In this document: positions 45,050 through 56,197 of the stretch, piece by piece
How positions within the stretch are numbered: the first letter of the stretch is position 1
Layout of the letters: each line of letters opens with the position of its first letter
Assembly: GCF_009806555.1 (NCBI RefSeq)
Contig: NZ_VUOK01000003.1
Location: 434,001-498,000, forward strand
Direction of reading: 5' to 3'
Origin: Methylobacterium sp. 2A
GTDB lineage: Bacteria; Pseudomonadota; Alphaproteobacteria; Rhizobiales; Beijerinckiaceae
Length of the DNA stretch: 64,000 nt
Notes under the pieces: generated by a model
Databases searched by the model: none
What the model saw: only the letters and a program-made list of their open reading frames with translations
Told to the model about the DNA's origin: nothing
Program-made: the position numbers and the translations under genes

Positions 45050-45628
45050 TCAAGCCGCGGGATCTGCGGGGGGCGGGAGATCGGCGAACAGGTCGGAGAC
45101 GGGCAGCGTCAGGCCGGGCGGGGTCAGGTCGAGGGTGCCCTCGGTCGCGATGCGGGTCATGATCTGGCCTTCAGCGTCGCGCCCATGGTGGATGGCCACC
45201 CGCTTGACCGGATCAATCATCAGGTAATGCGCCACGCTCGCGAGACTGAAATAGCCTGCGAGCTTGCGGCCTGAGTCCACCGACGCCGTGCTGGGCGAGA
45301 CCACTTCGACCACGATGACGGCATTGGTGATCTCGATCGCGTCCGGGTCGGCACGCGCGCCACAATAGACGAGGGCATCGGGCTCGAAGAGGGTGGTGCG
45401 GTCGATGCGCACGCTCATGCCGTCGGGCAGCGCGCGACACGGAAGCTGCGTCCGGCCCAGGGCGGATCGAAGCGCCAGATAGGCGGACGCCTTGACTTCG
45501 GCATGCCGGACACGCTCGGGCGACATCGCGAAGATCTCGCCATCGACCAGTTCGTGGCGCCCCGGCCGGCCCTCGGCCCAGACCAGGAACTCATCGACCG
45601 TCATCCGCGGCTTCGGCTGTGCGGTCAT
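45050..45628 (-). CDS. Uma2 family (DUF820) restriction-endonuclease-fold protein, copy A
   Basis: 192 aa. PD-(D/E)xK fold: FEPDALVYCG supplies the Asp, IVVEVVSPST the Glu, and SGRKLAGYF the Lys. Function of Uma2 proteins is unproven, and they are often numerous in one genome. This copy and the next share the opening PKPRMTVDEFLVWAEGRPGR and much of the core, so they are a tandem duplication. Start at MTAQPKP. Confidence 0.88.
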   Translation of the reverse strand: MTAQPKPRMTVDEFLVWAEGRPGRHELVDGEIFAMSPERVRHAEVKASAYLALRSALGRTQLPCRALPDGMSVRIDRTTLFEPDALVYCGARADPDAIEITNAVIVVEVVSPSTASVDSGRKLAGYFSLASVAHYLMIDPVKRVAIHHGRDAEGQIMTRIATEGTLDLTPPGLTLPVSDLFADLPPPADPAA

Positions 45629-45677
45629 GATGGCCCATCCACGCAATTCGACTGTGACGGCTGGCCGAGCCTCGGCG

Positions 45678-46232
45678 TCAGATCCCGATGAACAGCTCGG
45701 CCACGGCGATCTGCAGACCCGGCGGCGAGAGATCCAGGGTGCCCTCCGACACGATGTTCGTCTCGACGGCCTTCCCGGTTCCGCGACGATGATGAATGAG
45801 GATACGCTTCAGAGGATCGAGGATCAGATAATGGAACAGGCTCGCAACCTGGAAATAGCCAATCAGCTTGATCCCGGTATCGACGGACCTGGTCCCGGGC
45901 GAGAGCACCTCCACGACAACGACCGGGTTCGGCACCTCCACGGCGTCGAGGTCGATCGATGGCCCGCAATAGACCAGCGCGTCCGGCTCGAATGTCGTCG
46001 TCGCGTCGATGCGGACCGTCATCCCGTCCGGCATCATGTGGCAGGGGAGTCCGGCTTTCTCGATCGCCCGGCTCAGGGCCGTCTGAGCCGCGTACTTCAC
46101 CAAGGCGTGTCCAGCCCGTTCGGGGGCCATCGCGAAGATCTCGCCATTGACGAGTTCGTAGCGCCCCGGCCGGCCCTCGGCCCAGACCAGGAACTCATCG
46201 ACGGTCATCCGAGGCTTCGGCTGTGCGACCAT
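45678..46232 (-). CDS. Uma2 family (DUF820) restriction-endonuclease-fold protein, copy B
   Basis: 184 aa. Same catalytic-type residues as copy A (FEPDALVYCG, VVVEVLSPGT, TGIKLIGYF), with diverged flanks and a different C-terminus. The spacing to copy A is 49 bp. It is divergent from the gene at 46292, with a short shared promoter region. Confidence 0.88.
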   Translation of the reverse strand: MVAQPKPRMTVDEFLVWAEGRPGRYELVNGEIFAMAPERAGHALVKYAAQTALSRAIEKAGLPCHMMPDGMTVRIDATTTFEPDALVYCGPSIDLDAVEVPNPVVVVEVLSPGTRSVDTGIKLIGYFQVASLFHYLILDPLKRILIHHRRGTGKAVETNIVSEGTLDLSPPGLQIAVAELFIGI

Positions 46233-46291
46233 GGTGTCAGGCTAGCACGATTCGATCCCGGACGAAGCCGGTGAGGCGACCGGAGGACGGC

Positions 46292-46741
46292 ATGTATCGG
46301 CTTAGAACTGCCGGCGCGAAGCGCGATCCCGTCAAGCGCTGGAGCCTGCCCGACCGGGTGTTCTTCGCCTGCGGCGCCTGCCACATCCTGGCTCATGCCT
46401 TCCTCGAACGGTACGGCGGGCCGGACAGGGCCGTCCTCTGGTTCAAGCCCGCGCCCGGTTTCACGGGTAACCACATCGTGGTGGCGACCGAGGCCTGGGT
46501 GTTCGACTATCACGGCTATAGCGCTCGGGCGCGCTACATGGCCCACACCTTCGCACGTGCCCGGCACTGGTGGCCGGGCTGGCAGGCTGCGCTGATCGCG
46601 CTGCCGCCCGAGGTCCTCGTCTCGGAGGAGCGCTCCCGGCGTCACGAGGGCCTGTGGCTGCGGGAGCCCGGCCAGTTCCTCCACGATGCCCTGCCGCGGG
46701 CGCGCCGCTACCGCGATCGCTTCGGCCCGCCGCCCTGGTGA
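46292..46741 (+). CDS. Hypothetical protein with Cys/His/Asp pattern
   Basis: 149 aa. ATG follows GGAGGA (46282-46287) by 4 bp. CGACHILAHAFLERYG contains a Cys at the start of a helix, and NHIVVATEAWVFDYHGYS contains His and Asp in a strand pair, an order that resembles papain/transglutaminase-fold peptidases. This is pattern-based inference only. Unlinked to the convergent MFS gene (6 bp between stops). Confidence 0.65.
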   Translation: MYRLRTAGAKRDPVKRWSLPDRVFFACGACHILAHAFLERYGGPDRAVLWFKPAPGFTGNHIVVATEAWVFDYHGYSARARYMAHTFARARHWWPGWQAALIALPPEVLVSEERSRRHEGLWLREPGQFLHDALPRARRYRDRFGPPPW

Positions 46742-46747
46742 GGGCCT

Positions 46748-48157
46748 TCACCCGGCGATCTTCTCCAGCGCGACATCCCGCGTCCGGGGCCCGAGGAGCC
46801 CGACGAGCAGCCCCGCCGCCAGCATCGCCGCCGAGATGAACAGGAACACCCCCGCCGTTCCGGTCTCGCGCAGCACGAAGGCGATGACGAATCCGGTAAA
46901 AATCGCCGAGAACCGGCTCCACGAATACACGAAGCCCACCGCCCGGGCGCGGATGCCGGTCGGGAACAGCTCGGCCTGATAGGCGTGGAAGCTGTACGAC
47001 ATGACGTTGGAGGCGAGCGTCAGGCCGATCCCGAGCGCCACGATCGCGGCGACCTCCGTGGTCCGCGCGAAGGCGAGCCCGCAGGCGATGTACACGAGGG
47101 CGGCCGCCACGATCACATGCTTGCGCTCGAACCGGTCGGCGATGAGAAGTCCGATCAGCGGTCCGACCGGGGCGGCGAGCGCGATCAGCGCCGTGTAGGC
47201 GAGGCTCGACGTCACCGTGATGCCCTGCGCCACCAGCAGGGTTGGCACCCAGTTGGCGAAGCCGTAGAAGCCCACGGTCTGAAAGACGTTGAAGCCGGCC
47301 ATCATCAGCGCCCTGCGGCGATAGGGCGGCACCCACAGGTCGCGGAACGCCCCGCGTGGCTGGACCGGATCCGGCGCGGCGGGCGGGGGCAGCCTGCCGC
47401 CCGCCTCGGCCGCGACCTGCGCTTCGAGCCGCCGCAGAACGGCATCGGCTTCGGCCAGGCGCCCGTGCTCGACCAGCCAGCGCGGACTCTCCGGCAGGCC
47501 CGCGCGCAGCCACCACACCATCAGGGCCGCCGAGGCCCCGATCAGCACGACCCAGCGCCAGCCGTCGATGCCGAGCGGCGCAGCCGGGATCAGCAGGTAC
47601 GACAGGAACGCCACCACCGGCACTGCAGAGAAGCCGACGCCCTGGCACAAAGCGAAGGCGCGGCCGCGCATTGCCTTCGGGACCAGCTCCGACAGGTAGC
47701 TGCCGATCGTCACCATCTCGAGCCCGAGGCCGATCCCGGCGATGAGCCGCCAGAGGTTGAGCCCGAAGGCCTCGTGCTGGCAGGCCATCACGAGGTTGGC
47801 GGCCGTATAGGCCAGGAGCGACCACGTGAAGATCGCCCGACGCCCGAACCGGTCGGCGAGCCAGCCGCACAGCAGGGTGCCGATGAACAGGCCGGTGAAC
47901 AGGGCGGCCACGAAGCTCGCGACACCGCTCGCGCCGAACAGGCCAGGCGTCGTCGGCGTCAGGATCCCGGCCTTGACCAATCCTGGGGCGACATAGCCGG
48001 TGAACAGCAGGTCGTAGAGCTCGAAGAAGAAGCCGAGGCCGAGGAGCACCACGAGCCGCCAGATCGTCCGGGTCGGCGGCAGCCGGTCCAGGCGGGCGAG
48101 GAGGCTGCCCGGATCGAGAGCGTCGGCCGAGCCCCGTGTCGCCGTAAGCGTCGCCAT
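46748..48157 (-). CDS. MFS transporter, metabolite:H+ symporter-like
   Basis: 469 aa, 12 membrane helices. Sugar-porter/MHS motifs GWLADRFGRRAIF after TM2, PESPRWLVEHGRLAEA in the central loop and LIADRFERKHV after TM8. Relatives carry aromatic acids, sugars or organic acids with protons. No catabolic genes are adjacent, so the substrate is open. Confidence 0.9.
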   Translation of the reverse strand: MATLTATRGSADALDPGSLLARLDRLPPTRTIWRLVVLLGLGFFFELYDLLFTGYVAPGLVKAGILTPTTPGLFGASGVASFVAALFTGLFIGTLLCGWLADRFGRRAIFTWSLLAYTAANLVMACQHEAFGLNLWRLIAGIGLGLEMVTIGSYLSELVPKAMRGRAFALCQGVGFSAVPVVAFLSYLLIPAAPLGIDGWRWVVLIGASAALMVWWLRAGLPESPRWLVEHGRLAEADAVLRRLEAQVAAEAGGRLPPPAAPDPVQPRGAFRDLWVPPYRRRALMMAGFNVFQTVGFYGFANWVPTLLVAQGITVTSSLAYTALIALAAPVGPLIGLLIADRFERKHVIVAAALVYIACGLAFARTTEVAAIVALGIGLTLASNVMSYSFHAYQAELFPTGIRARAVGFVYSWSRFSAIFTGFVIAFVLRETGTAGVFLFISAAMLAAGLLVGLLGPRTRDVALEKIAG

Positions 48158-48233
48158 GCCGCCGCGTTCCCTCAGACGCCGGATCGGCGCCCCGGCGCAG
48201 TGCCGCGGAAATCCGCACCGTGCAAGCCGCTGG

Positions 48234-49163
48234 TCACGCCCCGAACACCGACCAGCCCATGCGCTGCGTCAGCCGCTCCAGGGCGATCCGGCCGAGATGG
48301 GAATTGCCGGCGGCGTCGAGGCCCGGCGACCAGACCGCGATCGACGCCTTGCCCGGCGCGACCGCCAGGATGCCGCCGCCGACGCCGCTCTTGCCCGGCA
48401 GGCCGACCCGGTAGGCGAACTCGCCCGAGCCGTCGTAATGGCCGCAGGTCAGCATGATCGCGTTGATGCGGCGCGCGCGCTCGGCCGAGACCACGGAATG
48501 GCCGGTGGTCGGATTGCGGCCGTTATGGGCCAGGAACCGCCCGGCGGTGGCGAGTTGCCGGCAGGTCATCGCGATGGCGCAATGGTGGAAGTAGACGCCG
48601 AGCGTGTAATCCACCGGATTGTCGATGACTCCGAAGGATTTCATGTAGTTGGCGAGCGCGGCGTTGCGGAAGCCCGTGCGCTTCTCCGAGGCCGCCACCC
48701 GCTCGTCGATGGTGATGCTGGAATCCTGGGCCAGGAACTGCATGAAGCGCAGGATCTCGCCCAGTGCCTCGCGCGGCTCGTGGCCGGAGAGGATCAGGTC
48801 GGTCACCGCGATGGCGCCGGCATTGATGAAGGGGTTGCGCGGCACCCCGCGCTCGCGCTCCAGCTGGACGATGGAGTTGAACGGATTGCCGGAGGGCTCG
48901 CGCCCGACCCGCTTCCACAGCCGGTCGCCGACCATGCCGAGCGCCAGGGTCAGGGTGAAGACCTTGGACACGCTCTGGATCGAGAACGGCGTGTCGCTGT
49001 CGCCGCCCGTGAAGGCCTGCCCCTCGGCGTCGATCACCGCGAGGCCGAACTTTTTGGGGTCGATGCGGGCGAGCTCGGGGATGTAGTCGGCGACTTGGCC
49101 CCGGTCGGAGCGCTGGGCCATCTCCTCGGAGATCTCCCGGATGACGTGGGCGAGGTCGGGCAC
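48234..49163 (-). CDS. glsA: Glutaminase A
   Basis: 309 aa, beta-lactamase/penicillin-binding-type fold. The Ser-x-x-Lys nucleophile is in [15 protein letters not shown]. Other family motifs are [26 protein letters not shown] and GVGGGILAV. It hydrolyses glutamine to glutamate and ammonia in the cytoplasm and can contribute to acid tolerance. Single gene. Confidence 0.95.
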   Translation of the reverse strand: MPDLAHVIREISEEMAQRSDRGQVADYIPELARIDPKKFGLAVIDAEGQAFTGGDSDTPFSIQSVSKVFTLTLALGMVGDRLWKRVGREPSGNPFNSIVQLERERGVPRNPFINAGAIAVTDLILSGHEPREALGEILRFMQFLAQDSSITIDERVAASEKRTGFRNAALANYMKSFGVIDNPVDYTLGVYFHHCAIAMTCRQLATAGRFLAHNGRNPTTGHSVVSAERARRINAIMLTCGHYDGSGEFAYRVGLPGKSGVGGGILAVAPGKASIAVWSPGLDAAGNSHLGRIALERLTQRMGWSVFGA

Positions 49164-49320
49164 GGAAGCGCTCAGGGTCGGGATGCCGCGGCCGCGGGCC
49201 GGTCACGCTGCCGATGCAAGGCCCGGTCCGCGGGTCGCGGCGTGGGGTGGATCTACCAGCGCGGTCGGGGGGTGGGAACCGCGAGGGCGGAATCGGGGGC
49301 ATGGGACGGAACGCGGGTTT

Positions 49321-49346
49321 TCCCTCCCCCGCAAAGGGGGGAGGGA
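49321..49346. repeat. Short G/C palindrome
   Basis: TCCCTCCCCC-GCAAAG-GGGGGAGGGA. Belongs with the C-run/G-run palindromes seen at 32635, 54342 and 63627. It lies between glsA and the ABC gene and may be a terminator. Confidence 0.55.
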
Positions 49347-49384
49347 GCGCGCGTGGGCATTCGGCTCGGTCGATCCGCGTGCGC

Positions 49385-51166
<1,782 letters not shown>

Positions 51167-51356
51167 TCCGTATTCGCGCGGCTCTGGCTTACGGGCAAGG
51201 CGGAGTGCAGCGCGGGCGCAGTCTAACCCGCAGCGGCAACGCGAGAGCGTTGCCATATGTTGCACCGGTCCGCACCTCCCGTGCGCTTTTATCCGTCAAA
51301 CCTGAACACCGCTTGAGCGGCCGGGAAACACCCAAGCGAATCCGGTGCCGCGACGG

Positions 51357-52739
51357 TCAGGCCGCGCCCTGCACCGGATGAGCCTCGGCCTGGCGGGTCT
51401 CCGGCATGATCAGCGCCACCAGCATGAAGGCCGCGAAGCCCATGCAGGCGAGTCCCAGGAAGGCGCTGTGGCTGCCGAGATGGTCGGCCATCACGCCCGC
51501 CAGCGAGGTCGAGAGGGCGGCGCCGATGCCCATCGCGGTGCCGACCGCGCCGAGCGCGAGGTTGAAGCGCCCGGTCCCGCGGGTGAGGTCGGAGACGATG
51601 AGCGGCACCATCACGCCCAGCACCGAGGCCGAGATCCCGTCGAGCACCTGGATGGCGACGAGGCCGTAGGGGTTGGTGGTGTAGGCGAGCATCAGGCCGC
51701 GCACGGGCAAGGCGCCGAAGCCCAGCAGCAGTACCGGGTAGCGGCCGAACCGCTCGGCCGCCCGGCCGACCGCGGGGGCGCTGACCGCCAGCACCGCCTG
51801 CGGGACCATGATGCAGGCCGCCACCAGGGCGGTCGCGGTCTCGCTCGCCCGGAGCGTCAGCACGCTGCCGACCAGCGGCAGCATCGCCGCGTTGGCGAGG
51901 AAGAACAGCACCATGCAGGCCGAGAAGCACAGGAGCCCGCGGTTGGTGAGCAGCGTGCGGATCCCGTCCTGTCCGGCGGCGCGGGGCGCCTGGGCGCTCG
52001 ACGGCTCCTTGAACACCCCGGGATCGATGTCCCGGGCGCGGATGCGCGCCAGCGCGATCACCGTCGGGATGCCGAGCGCCGCCGTCAGGTAGAACACCGC
52101 GCCGTTCGACAGGTAGTAGCCGATGGCGCCCATCCCGGCGGCCCCCAGCGCGTTGCCGAGGGCCGCGAAGCTGGCGTTGCGCCCCAGGCGCTCGCCCGCA
52201 TGGGCACGCCCGACGAGGCCGATGCTGATCGCCGCGATGGCGGGCGTCAGCACGCAGCTCGCCGCCGAATGTGCCGCCATCGCCAGCAGCACCACCGGGA
52301 AGCTCGGCCAGACCGCCAGCGCGAAGGCGCTGCCCGCGATGCCGATCACCGCCACCGCGGCGGCGAAGCGCTTGGAGCGGACCGCGTCCACGAAGGCTCC
52401 GCCCGGCACCTGGCCGAGCAGGGCGACGAGGCTGCCGACCGTGAGGGCGAAGCCGATATCCGACTGGGTCCACTTGGCCTGCGAGAAGTACACGGCCAGG
52501 AACGGCCCGAAGCCGGTCTGCAGGTTGGCGACGAAGAACGCGAAGGCGTCGAGCCCGTAGCGGCTCGCCGGCGAGATGCGGCGCTCGCCCGCCGCCGCGC
52601 CGGCCGCCGGCGCGGGCTCGCGCGCAAGCTCGGCCGCCGGGTCCTTCAGGCGCACGGGCCGCGCGCGGAGATCCTGCCGGGGCATCTCGCGCTCGCGGGG
52701 GGAGACGGCGGTTCGTACCTTCAATCGGGCCACCGTCAT
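51357..52739 (-). CDS. MFS transporter
   Basis: 460 aa. A ~60-residue polar N-terminus precedes 12 helices. The first loop motif is GQVPGGAFVDAVRSKR, an MFS motif-A variant; PAIAAISIGLVGRAHAGERLGRN follows. Its ATG overlaps the stop of the PRC-barrel gene (ATGA), so they are co-translated. Substrate unknown. Confidence 0.88.
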   Translation of the reverse strand: MTVARLKVRTAVSPREREMPRQDLRARPVRLKDPAAELAREPAPAAGAAAGERRISPASRYGLDAFAFFVANLQTGFGPFLAVYFSQAKWTQSDIGFALTVGSLVALLGQVPGGAFVDAVRSKRFAAAVAVIGIAGSAFALAVWPSFPVVLLAMAAHSAASCVLTPAIAAISIGLVGRAHAGERLGRNASFAALGNALGAAGMGAIGYYLSNGAVFYLTAALGIPTVIALARIRARDIDPGVFKEPSSAQAPRAAGQDGIRTLLTNRGLLCFSACMVLFFLANAAMLPLVGSVLTLRASETATALVAACIMVPQAVLAVSAPAVGRAAERFGRYPVLLLGFGALPVRGLMLAYTTNPYGLVAIQVLDGISASVLGVMVPLIVSDLTRGTGRFNLALGAVGTAMGIGAALSTSLAGVMADHLGSHSAFLGLACMGFAAFMLVALIMPETRQAEAHPVQGAA

Positions 52740-53524
52740 TTATCCGGCGCCTTCTCCGGGGAGGCGGCGGGCGGGGTCTGGCCCGTGGCGGCGGGAGATG
52801 CCGGTGATGCGGCGCCGGGCGCCGGGCTGGCCGGCTGTGGTGGCGCCGCCGACGCGGCCGCGGGCGCGGCAGCCTGATCGCCTTCGGCCGCCGGCGCGGC
52901 AGGGCTCGCGGGGCCGAGCACCACGATCGGCTCACCCGACTTGTACTCGGGCGACACGCGGACCTGATTGCGGGTCAGCGCAACGGACAGCTTGCGCTCC
53001 TTGCCGCCGTCCGACGTGAAGCGCAGCGCCCGCCAGTCGACGGCGATCTTGCGGGTGCCGACCCCGAGAAAGCCGCCGAAATCGATGATCGCGGCCCGGG
53101 GGTGCCCCTCCTTGTCGATGATGATGTCGATGACCCGACCCAGTTCGTCGCCCTGGGCGCTGCGCACGCTGCGGCCGAGCAGGCTCTCGTAATCCTGCGT
53201 GTCGAGGACGGTGGCGGGCGTGCCCTGCTGCTGCGCCGGCGCGGCCGCGGCGGCCGGCGGCGTGGAGCCCGGAGATGTCGCAGAGGGCGCGCCCGGAAGG
53301 GGGGCAGCCGGAGGAGCCGGATTCGCCGCGGGGGCCGGATTGACCGCAGGGGCCGGATTGACCGCAGGGGCCGGATTGACCGCAGGGGCCGGATTGACCG
53401 CAGGTGCTTGGGGCGAGGCTTGGCCGGCCGCACCGTCGCTCCCGCTCGCCTGGACCTGCGCCGCGGCTCCCGACGCCCAGAGGGCGAGCGTCATGGCCGC
53501 GATCATCCGGTTGGTTCTGAACAC
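52736..53524 (-). CDS. Secreted PRC-barrel protein with repeat linkers
   Basis: 262 aa. Signal peptide about 1-22 (ALWASGAAAQ). A linker of tandem PAVNPA units is encoded by 18-bp repeats. One PRC-barrel domain follows (about 105-190; LGRSVRSAQGDELGRVIDIIID and AIIDFGGFLGVGTRKIAVDW), then an Ala/Pro tail. Exported PRC-barrel proteins occur in many alphaproteobacteria with no settled role. It overlaps the MFS gene downstream. Confidence 0.85.
   Translation of the reverse strand: MFRTNRMIAAMTLALWASGAAAQVQASGSDGAAGQASPQAPAVNPAPAVNPAPAVNPAPAVNPAPAANPAPPAAPLPGAPSATSPGSTPPAAAAAPAQQQGTPATVLDTQDYESLLGRSVRSAQGDELGRVIDIIIDKEGHPRAAIIDFGGFLGVGTRKIAVDWRALRFTSDGGKERKLSVALTRNQVRVSPEYKSGEPIVVLGPASPAAPAAEGDQAAAPAAASAAPPQPASPAPGAASPASPAATGQTPPAASPEKAPDK
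53337..53408. repeat. Tandem 18-bp repeat within the PRC-barrel gene
   Basis: Four consecutive copies of GGATTGACCGCAGGGGCC, the last imperfect. In the coding strand each encodes a six-residue Ala/Pro/Val/Asn unit, so copy-number change keeps the frame. Likely a length-variable spacer. Confidence 0.9.
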
Positions 53525-53811
53525 GCTACGTCCTCTGAGGAAGGGCCGGGCCGGGCCGGCATGCCGGCGCGACCGCGACCATGTCGGCCGGATCCGGGCC
53601 GGCCGCCGGCAGGTCTGCGCCTGCGGATGGCCGTCGTGCCGCAGGACCTGGGCGAAGTTATGGATCCCGGCGGCCGCGCCGCAAGGTCCGGGCCGCCATG
53701 TCCGGGGGCGCTGTGCGGGTGTCTGGTTTTCGCCGCATCCCCGGAGTAGACAGCGGCCGATAAGTCACGCGAGCCGCGGACATCACCACGGCCTTTTTCG
53801 AGGACCACACG

Positions 53812-54219
53812 ATGCCGACCCTCTCCCCGTCGCGGTGCCCCGCCCTGCGCGGCCTCGCGCTCGGCGCGGCGCTCGCCGCCCTCACGGCCGGCTGCCAGGC
53901 GCTCGGAGGCGGTGGCGGCGTGATGCCGGACACCGAGGTCGGGCTCCCGCCCTCGATGCGGGGCGCCCTGCCGAACCGCGAGGCGCGCAACGCCGCGGTC
54001 GATGCCGACGGGCGGCCGCTCCAGACCGCGCCGACGCGGCAGCTCGCGATCCCCAAGACCGCCGGCACCGCGACGCGCTCGGCCGATTCAGGCGAGCGGC
54101 GCATCCGGCGCGAGGATCTCGACGGCGGCAACGGCGCGGTCGGAGCCGGGACCAGCAGCGGCTCGATGGGGCCGATGATGGCGCCCGGCGGCAGCGTCGG
54201 CCTGGGCGGGAAGTTCTGA
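53812..54219 (+). CDS. Putative lipoprotein
   Basis: 135 aa. Signal peptide ending in the lipobox LTAGC (Cys29), so outer-membrane anchored or periplasmic. The remainder is low-complexity, Gly- and Arg-rich, with no known domain. Divergent from the PRC-barrel gene by ~290 bp. Confidence 0.7.
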   Translation: MPTLSPSRCPALRGLALGAALAALTAGCQALGGGGGVMPDTEVGLPPSMRGALPNREARNAAVDADGRPLQTAPTRQLAIPKTAGTATRSADSGERRIRREDLDGGNGAVGAGTSSGSMGPMMAPGGSVGLGGKF

Positions 54220-54341
54220 GCGGCCGGATCGCCGGGGACCGTCCCGGCTATCGGATCGGCCGCCCGCTCTCCCCTCCTTGAGGTTACCGGATGCACACGT
54301 CCGGGTTGGGCATCGACATACGTGATGGAGCGCACCCGCCG

Positions 54342-54363
54342 CCCTCTCCCGTGCGGGAGAGGG
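54342..54363. terminator. G/C hairpin, possible terminator
   Basis: CCCTCTCCCG-TG-CGGGAGAGGG, a perfect 10-bp stem between the convergent lipoprotein gene and the PRC-barrel gene. Same family of C-run palindromes as elsewhere. No T-run. Confidence 0.5.
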
Positions 54364-54463
54364 AACCCGCGTTCCGTTCTGCAGCCACGGCATCACGGGC
54401 GATGTGCGGGTCCGGTGGTCCGCGAGGGAGAACCGCGGGTCGGGGACGTCTCCGGAAGGCGGC

Positions 54464-54826
54464 CTATCCCGCCTGGGTCGGCGCGCCCGCGAGGACGCCC
54501 GGCTCGATGTCGACCACGTAGCCACCGAGATCGGTGCTGTAGCTCAGCGCGTTCCAGGGCAGGGGATGATGGGTCTCGCCGAGGCCCAGGAACCCGCCGA
54601 AGGCCAGCACCACGTAGGCGACCTGCCCGGATATCTTGTCCACCATGATCGTGTGGATCGCGCCGAGATGGCGGCCGCTCCGGTCGTAGACGTCCGCCCC
54701 CTCGACCTTGTGCGAGCCGATCAGCCGGGGGGTCTCGTCGATGGCGATGCCCTCGCCGCCGGCGGGGTCGAGCTCCAGGGTTCCGGGCTTCCTCACGGCA
54801 CGTTCGGTGGGCAGATCCGTCGGCAT
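54464..54826 (-). CDS. PRC-barrel domain protein, cytoplasmic
   Basis: 120 aa. One PRC-barrel (ETPRLIGSHKVEGADVYDRSG, then VAYVVLAFGGFLGLGETHHPLPWNAL). No signal peptide, unlike the larger PRC-barrel gene 1 kb away. These small PRC-barrels are common stress-linked proteins in Rhizobiales. Confidence 0.85.
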   Translation of the reverse strand: MPTDLPTERAVRKPGTLELDPAGGEGIAIDETPRLIGSHKVEGADVYDRSGRHLGAIHTIMVDKISGQVAYVVLAFGGFLGLGETHHPLPWNALSYSTDLGGYVVDIEPGVLAGAPTQAG

Positions 54827-54922
54827 GATTGCTCCCTGTCGGGGGATGCGGGACGATCCGCACCCCGTAGGTCCTGTGAACCAAGCGGAAGGCGGGTGGC
54901 CGGTTCCACCGCCGCGGCCTGT

Positions 54923-55420
54923 TCAGCGATCGGCCGGTAGGCCGGCCTGGGCCCGTCGCTCGTTGACCCGGTCCCGCACCGCGCGGCTCGCGAGCAGCAT
55001 CTCGAACCCGAAGACGATCAGGGCGCAGAGCGTGCACAGGATCGCCGCTCCGAACAGTCCGAACAGCAGCGTCGCCACGGTCGCGTCGCGCAGCGCCCCG
55101 ACGAACAGCGTCAGCACCGAACCGCAGGTCGCCACGCCGCCGAGGGCCGCGAGGACCACAGCGGCGTCCAGAGCCAGCGATCGCTGGTGCAGCCGGTCGA
55201 GGCGTCGGCCCAGGCGTCGGCGCTCCGCGTCCGTGGCGCCGGCGAGCAGTTCGGACACGCGATCGGCCTGGTCCGCCACCCGGGCGAGGCGGGCGCCGAA
55301 CACGTTGAGCAGCGTCGCGATGCCGGAGAGCAGGAAGACGGGGCTCAGCGCGACCTGGACGACGTGGGCCGTGCTTTCCAGGGTCGTGGCGAGGGTCGTG
55401 GGGATGGTCGGATCGGTCAT
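54923..55420 (-). CDS. DUF2721 family membrane protein
   Basis: 165 aa. Three hydrophobic helices (VALSPVFLLSGIATLLNVFG, AAVVLAALGGVATCGSVLTLFVGAL, LLFGLFGAAILCTLCALIVFGFEML) and the connecting ARLARVADQADRVSELL segment fit DUF2721. Function unknown. Confidence 0.8.
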   Translation of the reverse strand: MTDPTIPTTLATTLESTAHVVQVALSPVFLLSGIATLLNVFGARLARVADQADRVSELLAGATDAERRRLGRRLDRLHQRSLALDAAVVLAALGGVATCGSVLTLFVGALRDATVATLLFGLFGAAILCTLCALIVFGFEMLLASRAVRDRVNERRAQAGLPADR

Positions 55421-55468
55421 GCCGGCGGGCAGATGGACCGGGCGGTCCGCCAGGGCAATCCCGGATTC

Positions 55469-55591
55469 TCAGATCAGGCCGCGGCCCGGTTCGGTGCCGG
55501 AGGCCGCCGGCTCGGTGCGGATGCCGATCCCGAGGGCCGTCACGAGCCCGGCGGCGAGCAGCAGTGCGAGGGTGAGAGCCGGGGCGAACAT
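55469..55591 (-). CDS. Possible 40-aa membrane micropeptide
   Basis: MFAPALTLALLLAAGLVTAL followed by a polar tail. A single hydrophobic helix, ATG start, TGA stop, located 48 bp upstream of the DUF2721 gene on the same strand. No ribosome site is evident, so support is limited to composition and position. Confidence 0.3.
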   Translation of the reverse strand: MFAPALTLALLLAAGLVTALGIGIRTEPAASGTEPGRGLI

Positions 55592-55834
55592 GCAAGCACA
55601 TCAGCGGCAAGATTGTTAAGAACAGGTTTCGCGTAACCTCGATCGGTGAATCATCTTCGCGACTGCCCGGATCGGCCGCCTTCGCTGTGGATTTTCGCGC
55701 CTGCCTTGTGGATGAGGGGCCCGGGAAGGCGATTTCCCCTTGGAACGGCAGCGGCACCGCTTAGTTGCTGCTATGCTGGCTCGGCCGTGGGGCGATCATG
55801 CCCCGGCCTGCGGCCCGAGAACCGGAGGAAGTTT

Positions 55835-56197
55835 ATGGCCACAAAGACCGAGAAGGCTGCACCGAAGGCGGCCAAGACCACCAAGACTGCGGAAAAGGAC
55901 GCTCCGGCGAAGGCCGCCAAGCCCGCCGCGACCAAGTCGGCCGCCGGCACCAAGCCGAACGCCCTGCAGCAGCCGCTGAAGCCCTCGGCCGAGCTCGGCG
56001 CGATCGTCGGTACCAGCCCGCTGCCGCGCGGCGAGGTGGTCAGTAAGGTTTGGGAATACATCAAGAAGCACAACCTTCAGAATCCCGAGAACAAGCGCGA
56101 GATCGTGGCCGACGACAAGCTGAAGAAGGTGTTCGGCAAGGACAAGTGCTCGATGTTCGAGATGAACAAGCACCTCGCGGCGCATCTGAAGGCCTGA
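55835..56197 (+). CDS. SWIB/MDM2-domain protein with lysine-rich tail
   Basis: 120 aa. The N-terminal ~45 residues are Lys/Ala/Pro-rich like histone H1 tails. Residues ~48-118 are a SWIB domain (LQQPLKPSAELGAIVG, VVSKVWEYIKKHNLQNPENKREIVADDKLKKVFG, CSMFEMNKHLAAHL). ATG follows GGAGGAA by 5 bp. In chlamydiae SWIB is fused to topoisomerase; stand-alone copies are common in alphaproteobacteria. A DNA-binding nucleoid role is inferred. Confidence 0.9.
   Translation: MATKTEKAAPKAAKTTKTAEKDAPAKAAKPAATKSAAGTKPNALQQPLKPSAELGAIVGTSPLPRGEVVSKVWEYIKKHNLQNPENKREIVADDKLKKVFGKDKCSMFEMNKHLAAHLKA

Noticed and set aside
45050..46232. Uma2 pair as a restriction system or insertion sequence
   Set aside because: No methyltransferase, transposase or terminal repeats accompany them.
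53337..53408. Possible CRISPR-like array
   Set aside because: Units are contiguous 18-bp in-frame repeats without spacers.
53102..53749. Gly/Arg repeat protein on the plus strand
   Set aside because: It is the complement of the 18-bp repeats of the PRC-barrel gene.
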